This document shows positions 47,701 through 57,852 of a stretch of 64,000 nt of DNA, in pieces (position 1 is the stretch's first letter; each line of letters starts with the position of its first letter). Location: the NCBI RefSeq assembly GCF_932274485.2, contig NC_065885.2, positions 36,345,062-36,409,061 of the forward strand, read 5' to 3'. This stretch comes from Patella vulgata (lineage: Eukaryota > Mollusca > Gastropoda > Patellidae). A program made the position numbers and the translations under genes. A model generated the notes under the pieces. The model was not told where the DNA came from. It searched no databases and saw only the letters and a program-made list of their open reading frames with translations.

Positions 47701-50700
47701 AACCGAATATTTGTTATTAGGCTCAAGGCATCAATTAATTAAGTAACTCTGCACTTGATAACCCCCTATGTTGTAATTGATAATTGTGATATATTTCCAT
47801 CTTATTCTGCTCGTAAAATTGGTGCAATCTTTGATGAAATGAAATGAAATGGGGTTTAACGTCCTACTGTTCTGCTCGTATGCTGGGCTAATGAAGACGG
47901 GCATACGCCATACAGTGTGCTATGAGGGAAATTTTGCCCGGGCAGCGGCACTATCGCCTGCTCTTATATAGAATTCCAACTGCCAAGGGATCTTTTACGT
48001 GCATTCTAATGTATATACGGGACCTCGGTTTTTTGTATCATCCGAAGGACTAGACAGCTGTCCTTGTCAGGCCCTCCGTCCTGCATCACTGACAAGGGGG
48101 AACCACGCAATCTTTGATAGTTTTATTCTTATGAGAGCTCAAGTAAATAATATATGTAAATTGTGCTATTTTAATATCAGAAATATAGGTAAAATACGTA
48201 AATTTTAACTGTAGAGGCCACTAGGTCATTTGTTAATTCTCTGGTTACTTCTCGATTAGATAACTTTAATTCACTTTTAGTTGGGTTATCTTTAAAGCTT
48301 ATAGATAAATTACAAAAAGTACAGACTACTGCATCTAGACTTGTTACTTTAACTAAGAAATGCGACCACATAACTCCTGTTTTATATAATTTACACTGGT
48401 TACCTGTTAAATATCGAATTGATTTAAAGATTTGATTACTTATTTTTAAATGTTTAAATAATTTAGCTCCTGTTTACCTCTCAGATCTTTTAGAACTTTA
48501 TACACCTGGCCGAACATTACTTACATCAGATAAACTACTTTTAAAGCCCAAAACTGTTCAACTTGTCTCTTATGGTCAGCGCTCTTTTAGTTATCAAGCA
48601 CCTGTTTTATGGAATAATCTACAATTTAGTTTAAGATGATGTACATCTCTATATTCTTTTAAAAAAACAACTTAAAACACATTTATTTAATCAGGCTTTT
48701 AACTGAATCTGTATACAATCGTTAACATGTCCATAATCTTGTTGTTTATTTATGATTATATTGTCACATCGTAAAGTGCCCATGAACATGTTATATGAAT
48801 GGGCACACTATATGATGTAATAATAAAATAATATAATAATGATAATGTGGGCGTATAAAAATGATTTCAAATTATTCAAGGGAGGTAACCGAGTTTACGG
48901 AACTCAGAACATTAGGACTAAGGCTGTGGTTTTCGATGAAAGTGTTAAAAAGTCTAATATTGCATCATGATTACTGTTTTAAGGTATTTTCGTGTTTGAT
49001 TTATATTGAATTTGTCTCATCTTTTCACAGAATGCATTTGTGTTCAAAAATAAAAATGTTGTGTGGAATTCAAAATTCATGTGCTTTTAAATTTCTGTCT
49101 GAAATTCCGCAGTTTTCTGATGTATTATAGTGTTTGCAGAATGCCGCACTGCTCATCTGAAAATGCATGGATTATCATAATCTTTCGCCAGGGCATTGCA
49201 TATGTTTGTATATAAGATAACAGCAGATTTGTTCAGACAGCAGCAACATGTGAGGTATACAGGACTCAGACTAGTAATTATTTGTAGTGCGAGTTATAAA
49301 TAGACAATTTTGCCCTTAATTTTTTTCTCCCCTCTTCCTGCATTTTTTGGTTGACTTTTTTATCTAGAATTGGAGAAAAGGGATCAAATTTTAATTTGCA
49401 ATTTCATAGCAGTTTTGGGTAATACTGATGATATTACAGCGGAGGAATAGGGGTGTAAAATGTCTTTCTGCGGAGCAATTATTGTGTCGGATTGGTCATT
49501 CTGGTTGACTTTTTAGTCTGAACTCGAAGAATTGGTGTTGAAAAGTGACATTTTCTGCAAGGTGTTGGTAAATATTTACGGTTTTGGGGTGGAAGTATAA
49601 CTAAGAGTGTTTGTACACTGGTCAACCCCATACAAACTTTGGAGAGCAATGTCATAGTTAGTTTCCCCTTGTCTGTTGGGAAATAAATACAACAAATTCA
49701 GCAAATGGTAAATTTTCCAAAATACTTTCAAATTTGTTTGGGAAATCTTGTGATTTTAAGTTTTAAATTAATTTTCAAAATGAGGGGGATATATTTGAAT
49801 GTACATCTTTAGCCTTTTTTCTGCATCACAAAGGTAGGATAAGGAGCAAAATACCATAAATTCACTCAAATTTTTATAAAAAGATTATTCGAAGTACTCC
49901 GAAATTATCCAGATTACCCCTAAAATTGTTGTCAAAATGCAAACTTTCATCTGTTGTAACACAATTTTAATATGTTAAAACCTGCAATTCTTGCATTTCT
50001 CTCCTTAGGAAATTAAAATCTATATGTTTGCAGACGAATTACTGCACCTTCCTATCATTACGATGTTTTTAGGCTTGATGTTCTACATGTTTGGTGTAAA
50101 TATATACTCATCCAAATTAAAAACTTGACACTCGGGATTTTTGGGACTAGATTTTTAATATTTGGTTTAAGGCAACTATTTTAGTGTTATGTTGTGCACA
50201 GACGACCTTGACATCAACAGAAAGCAAGAATACGTCTCGCCGAAAGTCCTTGACATTGATAACGTTCGTGATGTCACAGTACCCCCCAAAATGAAATTCA
50301 CAGACTTGGAGAACAATCGGAATAAAGTGTTTAGTATCGGTTGTGGCCTCCTCTAGCGTCTCGTACTGCCACACAACGTCTTCTCATGGATCTCAGAACA
50401 TTAGTAAACACTACCCGAGGAAGACGTCGCCACTGCTCAGCAAGAGCATGCTGAAGGTCCTGCAACGTCAGTGGTGGATTCACTTGCTGACGAACACGTC
50501 GACCCAGTTCGTCCCAGATGTGTTCAAAAGGATTAAGGTCGGGGCTAAGCGACGGCCAGTCCAGGACTTGGACACCGGCATTTCTTAAAAAATTCTGGGT
50601 AGCAATTGCTGTATGGGGTCGAGCATTGTCTTGTTGAAACGTTAGTCCAGGCCCATGTCTCTGCATAAACGGAAGAAGAACAGGTTGCAAAATCTGATCC

Positions 50701-53700
50701 CTGTACTGGACAGCATTTAAGTTCCCTTGGACAACAACAAAAGGAGAACGTCCATGTGCACAAAAAGAACCCAAACCATGACGCTGCCGCCACCAAATCG
50801 GTCAACTTCTCTGACGCATACTTGAGCGTAAGGTTCACCTCGTCTGCGGTACACTCGGACCCTGCCATCGGCAAATCTCAAAGTGAATTGAGATTCGTCA
50901 CTAAAGACAACCGCATTCCACTGTCTTTGAGTAAATCTTATGTGTCTTGTGGCCCACACAAGTCGGTTACGGCGATTAAGAGGTGTCAATATTGGTCCAT
51001 TATAGGGCCTCCGAGCTCGAAGACCAGCAGCCTGCAAGTGATTTCGAACTGTTTGTGCAGTTACTCTTCCACCAAACATCTCTCTACTTGTGGAGGTTGC
51101 AGTGACAAATCTGTTTCTAAGATGACGTAATCGTATTGCTTGATCTTCCTGGAGTGACGTCACACGTGGCGCTCCCGCCCTCGGGCGGTCGGCAATAGTT
51201 CCAGTTTGAAGCACTCTCATTCTAAGATTAATTATCGTCTGGCGTGAACAATTAAAGGCTCATGCAACAGTGACCACAGACTGACCAGCATAGAGCCTAC
51301 CTATAGCACGTAGACGTTCTACATTTGGAAGGCGCGGCATTTTCTAACAAAGATGAAAATAACAATTTTAATTTGTTTTTCCAGTTCAAGTTACGTGTGC
51401 GTGTTCAGTTTAAGCAAACTTGCATCGATTGACCTCACGAGTTTTTCAGGTTTTTCATCTTTATATGCTCAAAAGTCACGTGATCCACGTGACTTTACAA
51501 TTTTATGAAATTAAAGGCTTCTTACTACTTACTATCGTTAGAAACACTTTAAAATTTATTTGACTTAGCAGAAAAAAAATTTTGTTGAAATTCACCAGTG
51601 TCAAGTTTTTAATTTGGCTGAGTATATTATTTGTAGAGACACTTTCTGATGTGGTTCTTTCAGAGCAATACAATATTAATTACTTTCTTTATCAGACACC
51701 TATCAAGCTGTACTGACCTCAGGCATCACTGCTTTTATCTTATTCATCTTATCCGGAAATTGAGGTGAAGATTTCAACAACTTCCACAAAATAATTACAC
51801 CACAAATTTCCATGCTACCTCTAATGTTTGAAATGTTTCAAACACATAATTATTCCTAATTTTATAAATATTAAATACTTTATGCTACCTCTAATGTTTG
51901 AAATGTTTCAAACACATAATTATTCCTAATTTTATAAATATTAAATACTTTATGACCCTTTAGTAGAGTGGTTGATTATCACCTATTACATCATTTTGTT
52001 TACAGTTATCAGTCCATATTTTAATTAATAATTCATAATTTTTGCAAGTACCTGTAAATCATTGCTATTAGTCATATCCCCGTAAGAGCATTAGTTATGC
52101 ATGCAAAGGTTACATTTAGGGGTAGGCATACAAAAATCAGTATAATGCCCCACAATTACTTTCAATGAAATCAATTTGCAATGTATCAGTTTGTATAGTT
52201 CTTTCGTCGTGGATTTTTGGTCCTTTCCTTCCTTACATAAATTCAAAAATATTTTAACGAACACCAAACGTAATTTATAATCAATTTGGGAAAATATCTA
52301 TACCAAAGTATGAAATTACGTAATCAATTAATAAACACCCAATAATAAAATAAACACCTATTGGGAACTTTTTTTGTATATACCTTTGTATCATTTTCGT
52401 GGCATGTATATATATATTGAAACTACTTTATATACATATATTATATTTTTTAATTATTTATTTATTTTTTCTTCTATTATAATTATATTACTTATAATCA
52501 TTATCTGTTGTGCAATAATCACCCAATATATTCTATGTACCTATGTTGGCTGTAGAAAGTGTTTTGCTTTGCATTGTAATAAAGTAAAGTAAAGTGTCCA
52601 AAGTTTCTAGAAATATATGCCTTACAAGTTTCAATATACTTTCAATAAATTAATTTACAATTTATCTGCTTGTATACTATCCAACGTTTCTAGAAATATA
52701 TGACTGTTATCTGTATTGGCATTTTGAGAGATACAGAGTGTAAAAAATGGACCATTTGGCATGAAATGTTAAAAGAAAGTAATTTTTCGAAAAGTATTCA
52801 CATATTTTAAATACGTTTCATAGGATCTAAATGAAACTTTTAACTCTTAAAAGCTTCTTGCAGAACTGTGATTTTTACAAATTTAAGAACAAATATTAAA
52901 TTCGAAACAAGGTGTAGCCGGTTTAAAAAAAACGGTTTGAAGTGTCACCAGGTTTTGATTTAGAGATAGAAGGATAACAGAGCTAAAAGGTTGTGGATCT
53001 CAGTTTTCACCAGTCAACTTCATACAAACTTTGGAGCATAGACATGGTCAGTTGTGGTGGAAAGCGTTCAAAATGTAGCCCAACGAAAATGTAGGAAAAA
53101 GGATGAGTCGAACAAAAAGACCCGAATTAACATTAAAATCAGTGGGGAAAATAATGGTGGTCTGTTTTTCGAATGTAATAGTCTTTTGCATGATCTCTAT
53201 TCTAGCTCTCTAACTAACTGTCTCCAATTCATCCAAAACTCTGCTGCGCGACTCATAACGCGCACTCATAATGAGCACATAACTCCAATTCTTCACGACC
53301 TGCACTGCAGTTACCTATACACAGGCAAACTGAATTCAGAATTCTCATTTTCACTTGTAAATGTCTCAGTCAGTTAGAAACACCCTATCTTTTTGATTTT
53401 GTAACATTGACTCCCGCAGAGGCGGTCTTCTCATCAACCAAGGTCCTTATTTTGAGCCTACGGGATCGCTCTTCAAAGTGACTTACTGTTGAACCCACTC
53501 CCCCTTTCTATTGGCACTGCTTCGCCCTTCGACTCCATCAAAATACAACTCAAAACACTAACACTAGTATTGCTTTTAATTTTTACCTCCTATTAAATGT
53601 ATTTTTTTTTACTACTCGGTGATATTGCCTTTTATATGTAATGTGTATAAAAAGAAATGAAGCATACAACTTATTATTTCTGATGAAAGCTAAGCTGTAA

Positions 53701-55907
53701 CTACTAAAGTACAATCAGGAACAACGGTTTTCTGTTGGACAAAGAAAGCTATAGTAGATGCAAACATAAATGGAGAGGCCTACCTTTTCAGCATGGAGTG
53801 GTAACATACCCATTAGACCAGGAGTAGGACCTGGGATACCCATCTTCTTGAAGATTGTATGTGTCCATGTTGTATATCTGTAAAATATATCGTGGCTTAT
53901 TAATTACCTGCATATAACTTTTCTTATTATCCGTTTTCCCTTTTAACTTATATATTGTTTTGAATTTTAATTGTTTTTCAGACATGTGCATTTTATGATG
54001 CAAAGGCCTATAAGTGTACCGAATCGGTAATTAAAGGCCTGTGATATACAACCCCAAATTAACCAAGTTTCCAGGTGATTCCAACAATAATGACACGTAT
54101 ATGGGAGAAACATCAAAGAAAAAAGGGCGATGTCAGTCTGCAAGACGATATCATTATTGTCAAAAATCCTGACAAGCTAGGCACTTTGCCCTCATACCTC
54201 CCACCAACTTTCTAGACAGATTCCTCGTGCAAACCTTGAAAATATAGAGTTAGCCTTCATTGTTGGAGGACGTTATGGACGTGAATGGTTCTTTCTAAGA
54301 AGATTTATGAAAGTTTCTAAAGCAAGACACACATGAAACAAAACTATCCCACGCTTAGCTAAATTAAATTACTATGGTTCGCTTTATTGAGATTGAACGG
54401 GTTTTACTTGTAGTGCATGCATCTTAGGGATAGGTCCCACTGGGCATTTTTTGCCTCGGCGATTTACTGTCGATAGAAATTGATGAGCCTCGGGAGGCGT
54501 CGGAACCCCGGTGTCCCGGGGAAGCTTCGGGAGCTTCGCAAGTCACGTGGATCAAACGGGAGGCCCCGAGAGAACTGCGAAAAATTGCATTAATGTGTTC
54601 CTGACGTTTTACCGGGAAAACAGGCAATCAGCGCTATGGAAAGAATGCACTTTTCAAACGTCGCCGAAATTTTGGCGAATATTCGGTGATGCAACCCAGT
54701 GATCAGAAATGTGTCACCGAAAGGTCATCCCATGGTCGCTGAACATTCGCCGGGAATTCAAATATCATAGAAGGTCCCCTGATACTTCTTCGAGAGATGG
54801 CCGCTGATCAGGGGATGCCGCGGGGTGGGGGGCTATTTCCCGGAAGATCCAGGGAAACATTCCCGAGCTTGCACGTGGATTTGGAAAGCCCCGAGGACAC
54901 CTCCTCAGAAAAAATTTCAATGCAATATATTTCACAGTTGTCCTGGGGCCTTCTGATGGTTCCTCATGTCTCCCGAGGCTCATCATTTTCCATCAGTAGT
55001 ATATCGCCGAGACAATAAATGCCCAATGGGGCCGATCCATAAGTGCAGCCGATATGCCACCACGCAAGGGACTGAGATGTGCATATACAAATACGTCCGC
55101 CCCGCAATAACCCTTCCCAGGGACACCTACGATGGTTTGCAGATACTTACCGATGCATCCCCAAATCTACGGGATCGGCGAAGGTACACCGGAGCTTTCC
55201 CGGGCATCGGGAACCATGATGATTCACGACAACTGTTCGGGGCCATTTCCAGAAGATTTATGAACGTTTACCTGGGGCAAAAATATCGGGAGCATCGGGG
55301 ACCATCGGGAGACAATGTATCGCCGATGCTTTTTACCCCGTAGGACCTAGGCATAACCGCGGACTGTGGTCTTATGCCGCATTTAAGTTCATAATTCGAA
55401 ATAATATATATTTTTATTTAAAATATGATCCCCATAAATAGTTGTGACATGAGTTCATTAATTTTATAAGACATTGTGTCCAGCAATATCAAAATCGTCT
55501 ATCTGGACCGATTGGAGAAATTTTAATAAAGTAACATCGTCTGCTAAAAATTACTCGGTGGATATTTTGTCTAATAATATCATTATTTACATTTTTTAAT
55601 TTTTATGCGATTAATTTATACTTCCATCTTATTTTTTAAATAATAAACAGAAGCAAAATTTTATTCGTTCCGTTATATTAACGCGATATTAAAAGTGTGA
55701 TACCTGGAATAGAACGAAACTAGGTCAATTGCTCGCCATCAAGCGTACCTTCGTTTATATTAAATCTGTACCCTTACAATTCGGAGTAAAGTGAGCATTA
55801 TTTTCAAATATCACTTACATATATGCCGCTGCCACCAAAATAACCACCAGAATGATCAGACTGAGTGGCACAGTTATCCAAATCGGCAAACTCTCGATTT
55901 TAAACAT
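38735..55907 (-). CDS. Cytochrome P450, CYP3-clan-like, gene 1, complete, 13 exons, 502 aa
   Basis: Haem-thiolate monooxygenase, membrane-anchored in the ER. Exons: 55907-55819, 53877-53784, 45375-45323, 44591-44495, 44071-43955, 43615-43527, 43021-42873, 42509-42385, 41830-41606, 40755-40667, 40055-39918, 39525-39363, 38815-38735. They total 1509 nt in one open frame with GT-AG junctions. Motifs: N-terminal anchor ([13 protein letters not shown]), hinge [11 protein letters not shown]-helix WRAMR, I-helix AGFDTTS (about 310-316), ExxR (Glu366-Arg369), PERF (420-423) and haem loop [10 protein letters not shown] with Cys446. Length and exon count equal those of vertebrate CYP3A genes. Introns 1 and 2 are 1.9 and 8.4 kb and hold transposons and LINE debris. 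Divergently paired with gene 2. No defect seen. Substrate unknown. Confidence 0.93.
40840..41057 (-). mobile_element. SINE S1, head-containing copy in CYP gene 1 intron 9
   Basis: On the minus strand starts GATGTCGCGGTGGCTCATTG (A-box region), GGGTTCAATCACG (B-box), TTGGCCGAGAAAGTTCC and TCTGGATTTGCCCG, the same order as the copy at 10229. The 3' half is diverged or lost. Confidence 0.7.
41934..42215. repeat. Repeat fragments in CYP gene 1 intron 8
   Basis: 41934-42055 resembles the insertion at 17874 (TTTCAATGGCATTTGGTAAT, ATACAGGTCA, and a GTAACGTTTCGACTA word, the complement of the other copy's tail). 42107-42215 is a degraded reverse S2 fragment (aaaccacgaggttgggcagg). Confidence 0.6.
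44805..45180 (+). repeat. Dispersed repeat, copy 1 of 2
   Basis: In CYP gene 1 intron 3. Shares with 56255-56575, in the same order and orientation, ATGCAAGAGCTAAATCTGCC, TCTTTCTTTAGGC, ACTCTCGATG, TAGCCTG, GTAATGATGATCG-like and ACTATTATAG. Each copy has its own deletions. Family not recognised. Confidence 0.7.
46215..47290 (-). repeat. 1.1-kb dispersed repeat, copy 2 (inverted)
   Basis: Reverse-orientation counterpart of 36448-37562. Its low end (ATGGATAGGGAACAAGCTAA) complements the far end of copy 1, and it contains several units of the phrases AAAGATCTTTGGGTTATAAA-like and GGGCCATAATTCAGGAAGTT. It lies in CYP gene 1 intron 2. The high end carries GGACAAACGGATGGACAGAC. Confidence 0.8.
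47450..48705 (+). mobile_element. LINE relic, CR1/L2-like (Jockey superfamily)
   Basis: Degraded non-LTR retrotransposon in CYP gene 1 intron 2, antisense to the gene. From 5' to 3': an endonuclease piece ([16 protein letters not shown], usually GDFNIHVD), then after a large internal deletion the end of the reverse transcriptase ([21 protein letters not shown]), KIGAIFD, then a C-terminal domain ([65 protein letters not shown]). Stops and a frame change lie towards the end. The copy is 5'-truncated and was later split by an S1 SINE. Confidence 0.88.
47836..48106 (-). mobile_element. SINE S1 inserted in the LINE relic, with target duplication
   Basis: 271-bp reverse copy flanked by exact 12-bp repeats GCAATCTTTGAT (47824-47835 and 48107-48118); removing it rejoins the LINE protein text GAIFD with [14 protein letters not shown]. 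It has the (GAAAT)n tail, GGGTTTAACGTCCTACTG, ttgcccgggcagcgg, ctgccaagggatc and ccttgtcaggccc, but lacks the tRNA-like head. Confidence 0.92.
48706..50102. other. CYP gene 1 intron 2, unassigned
   Basis: AT-rich intronic sequence with no recognised domain or repeat. Confidence 0.4.
50103..51626. mobile_element. Second Tc1-type transposon, in CYP gene 1 intron 2
   Basis: About 1.52 kb bounded by inverted repeats of about 30 bp (ATACTCATCCAAATTAAAAA at the left, matching ATACTCAGCCAAATTAAAAA read inward from the right, both running into CTTGACACT) with TA-rich borders. A different lineage from the element at 4919, since the terminal repeats share nothing. It contains a subterminal palindrome AAAGTCACGTGATCCACGTG at about 51473. 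One transposase frame on the minus strand. Confidence 0.9.
50331..51340 (-). pseudogene. Tc1 transposase, inactivated
   Basis: Starts [20 protein letters not shown], a helix-turn-helix region, with a TGA at codon 27 (51262-51260; the neighbours suggest Arg originally). The DNA-binding part continues with [12 protein letters not shown]; the catalytic residues are in [21 protein letters not shown] and [13 protein letters not shown], with 34 residues between the last two (DD34E). A frameshift lies near 50760, just after GGGSVMVW, where the frame moves to GSFCAHGR. So there are two visible breaks; otherwise the reading is well kept. Confidence 0.9.
51811..51952. repeat. Tandem duplication of about 70 bp
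   Basis: Two adjacent, apparently identical units beginning ATGCTACCTCTAATGTTTGA and ending in TATTAAATACTTT, each with a small internal palindrome TTTGAAATGTTTCAAA. Identity implies a recent event. In CYP gene 1 intron 2. Confidence 0.88.
51953..53189. other. CYP gene 1 intron 2, unassigned
   Basis: AT-rich intronic DNA. No gene or named repeat recognised. Confidence 0.4.
53190..53570 (+). mobile_element. LINE relic, C-terminal fragment
   Basis: Encodes [20 protein letters not shown] and [12 protein letters not shown], the conserved C-terminal block of CR1/L2-like ORF2 proteins, and further on a GDRSF-like stretch and [11 protein letters not shown], corresponding to the RSFSxAAP and LDSFKxxLKTH end. 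Frame changes separate the pieces. A different copy, more diverged in wording from the relic at 47450. In CYP gene 1 intron 2, near exon 2. Confidence 0.75.
54425..55344. mobile_element. GC-rich inverted-repeat element of unknown family
   Basis: About 920 bp in CYP gene 1 intron 1, strikingly GC-rich against AT-rich surroundings. The left end (GGGATAGGTCCCACTGGGCA then GCCTCGGCGATTTACTGTC) and right end (read inward: GCCTAGGTCCTACGGGG then GCATCGGCGATACATTGTC) are imperfect inverted repeats; a third, internal copy of the motif is at about 54985-55050 (inverted relative to the left one). Words such as GATGAGCCTCGGGAG recur. Open frames of 60-125 codons occur on both strands but resemble no protein. 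Likely a non-autonomous foldback DNA element. Confidence 0.65.
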
Positions 55908-56254
55908 GATCGCGTTTACTCTTCTTTTGCTTTCTCTTCGGTTGGTCACAAATTTAGGATTTATATATCCAAAAATACATTTGTGCAATAAAAGAGTAAA
56001 TAAACGACATCTATGTTTCAGTGTGATGGTGCAATAGTCTTCGTGTTGTGTGATAAACTAGTTGCCCGTAACCCTTATTGTATTACACGTGCACAAAGTA
56101 TAGTTTTTAAAAAGAGGATTTCGGCCCATATTGCACAAGTTGCCCTTTTCTCTTTTATATTAACTTTTATATATTACTGCAAGGATTGCAAACATTATTA
56201 ATATCATCTACTTTCGAATAAAAAGATAAAATAAAAAAAGAGATTAAACATGCA

Positions 56255-56575
56255 TTATGCAAGAGCTAAATCTGCCTATTGTAGGTCTTTCTTTAGGCCA
56301 TAACTCTCGATGCCATCGTTAGCCTGCGATCTTTTATATTAGTGGATTTAAATACATTTTGTGACTGTGATGTACAACTTAACGAAAAAAAAAAGGATAA
56401 TCGAGTCTTTGTTAATTATAGAACCAACATTAGTAATAATGATCGGGGCTAGCCCAAAATTGAATTGTTAATATCTTGGTTCAGAGTGAAGCAGTTTGGC
56501 TGAAATTTTCAACATTTTTTTGTTCATAATCTATTTTGTAACTATTATAGCGTGAACTGTCATCTCCTTATCTAA
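56255..56575 (+). repeat. Dispersed repeat, copy 2 of 2
   Basis: Counterpart of 44805-45180, sharing TGCAAGAGCTAAATCTGCC, CTCGATGCCATCGTTAGCC and TGGCTGAAATTTTC. Lies just upstream of CYP gene 1. Confidence 0.7.
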
Positions 56576-57060
56576 TCTTTCCTAATGCGCCTTTAAAAGA
56601 AAACCGGCAGAAAAATATAATTAAATGAAAAAAAAATGTGTTTGGCTCTTGTTATGTTTTAGAATCAACTCGACCTTGGGGATGCGAATTAAGACCGTAA
56701 TGCAACTAACATCGCAGTTCGGTTCAGAAGCGACGTATCCTTCAGTTTTTGCAAGTAAAATGACAGGCACATACAAAGCCCAGTAATACTAAGCCAATAA
56801 GAAGATTTTGTAAATAAAGAAATACAAAATAATAAATAATGAAAAAATGTGAAACAACATGTGTAATATTATTACTGTGGCACTAGGTAGTGTCATATAT
56901 ATAAATTAGATTTGCAACCCCATCGTGTGACGTGGTGACCCAAACAGTTTTGTTGGCACAGGGTCGTTTTTCCAGGAGATCCAGAGAGTGGTACATATAT
57001 ATTACTTTCTGGTTGCCGTGACTAAAAGGGTGTATTGAGTTTCTCGGTGTCTATTTATAT

Positions 57061-57360
57061 CTGATCCCAGCATTGGCCGAGAAAGTTCATCCAGATTTTC
57101 CGGCGTGGTTCCCCCTTGTCAGTGAGGCAGGACGGAGGGCCTGACAAGGACAGCTGTCTAGTCGTTTGGATGGGACGAAAAACCGAGGTCCTGTGTACAC
57201 ATTGGCTTGCACGTAAAATATCCCTTGACAGTTGGAATTCGATAAAAGAGTAGGCCGTAGTGCCGCTGTCCGGGGAAAATTTCCCTCATAGCATATCTTC
57301 ATTAGTCCAGTTCGGAGCAGATCAGTTGGGCGTTAAACCCCATTTCATTTCATTTCTATT
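57061..57360 (+). mobile_element. SINE S1, nearly complete copy lacking the head
   Basis: Begins at the CATTGGCCGAGAAAGTTCAT word just after the expected B-box, then TTCCCCCTTGTCAGTGAGGC, CGGAGGGCCTGACAAGG, GGGCGTTAAACCCC and (ATTTC)n. One of the best-conserved bodies in the window. Confidence 0.82.
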
Positions 57361-57852
57361 TATATCTTAAGAAACTTAACATTCTTATGTACAACCATAG
57401 ACTAATTATAATTCCACTCAACGCATTGTCTCGTGCTTTTTATTCAGGACTTGCACATGTTATTTTGTATTGTTAATCTTAAAGTATTGAGTACTCTTAA
57501 GTAAGACCGATATTAATGCATGTGTGGTGTACACAACAATGGCTATAAGCAATGAGAAGCTTGGATATTGTCTAGCTAGTACTTATTTGACATGATCAAA
57601 CACACAGCTTATGTTACCATATGTGTACAAAGCACACACTGATCAACGTACATTAAATATTGTATAAATGGAGCACGAACGATTGAACAAGGTCAAACAG
57701 GACCTGTTATCAAGCTAGTGTGACAACTATGATATTTTAGACACGACCTTTCCCTGTCTGCATGTAGTAATAAACGGATAACTTTTCGTCAGACGGTTTA
57801 TTCGTTATAAATACACTTTTTCTACCGTAATGTTTTAAATCATCAGTGAATC

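Larger units (their letters stand above)
55908..57852. promoter_or_regulatory. Shared 5' region between divergent CYP genes
   Basis: 1.9 kb separates the two start codons, so it should contain both promoters. It holds dispersed-repeat copy 2 (56255-56575) and an S1 SINE (57061-57360). No TATA box or response element could be assigned with confidence. The promoter role is inferred from layout only. Confidence 0.45.

Noticed and set aside
51720-51790. Possible alternative location for CYP gene 1 exon 3
   Set aside because: The reading lacks the KYGxVxG pattern; 45323-45375 fits in length, phase and splice sites.
54424-55343. Several overlapping open frames of 60-125 codons on both strands
   Set aside because: High GC lowers stop frequency; no protein resemblance, and the segment is an inverted-repeat element.
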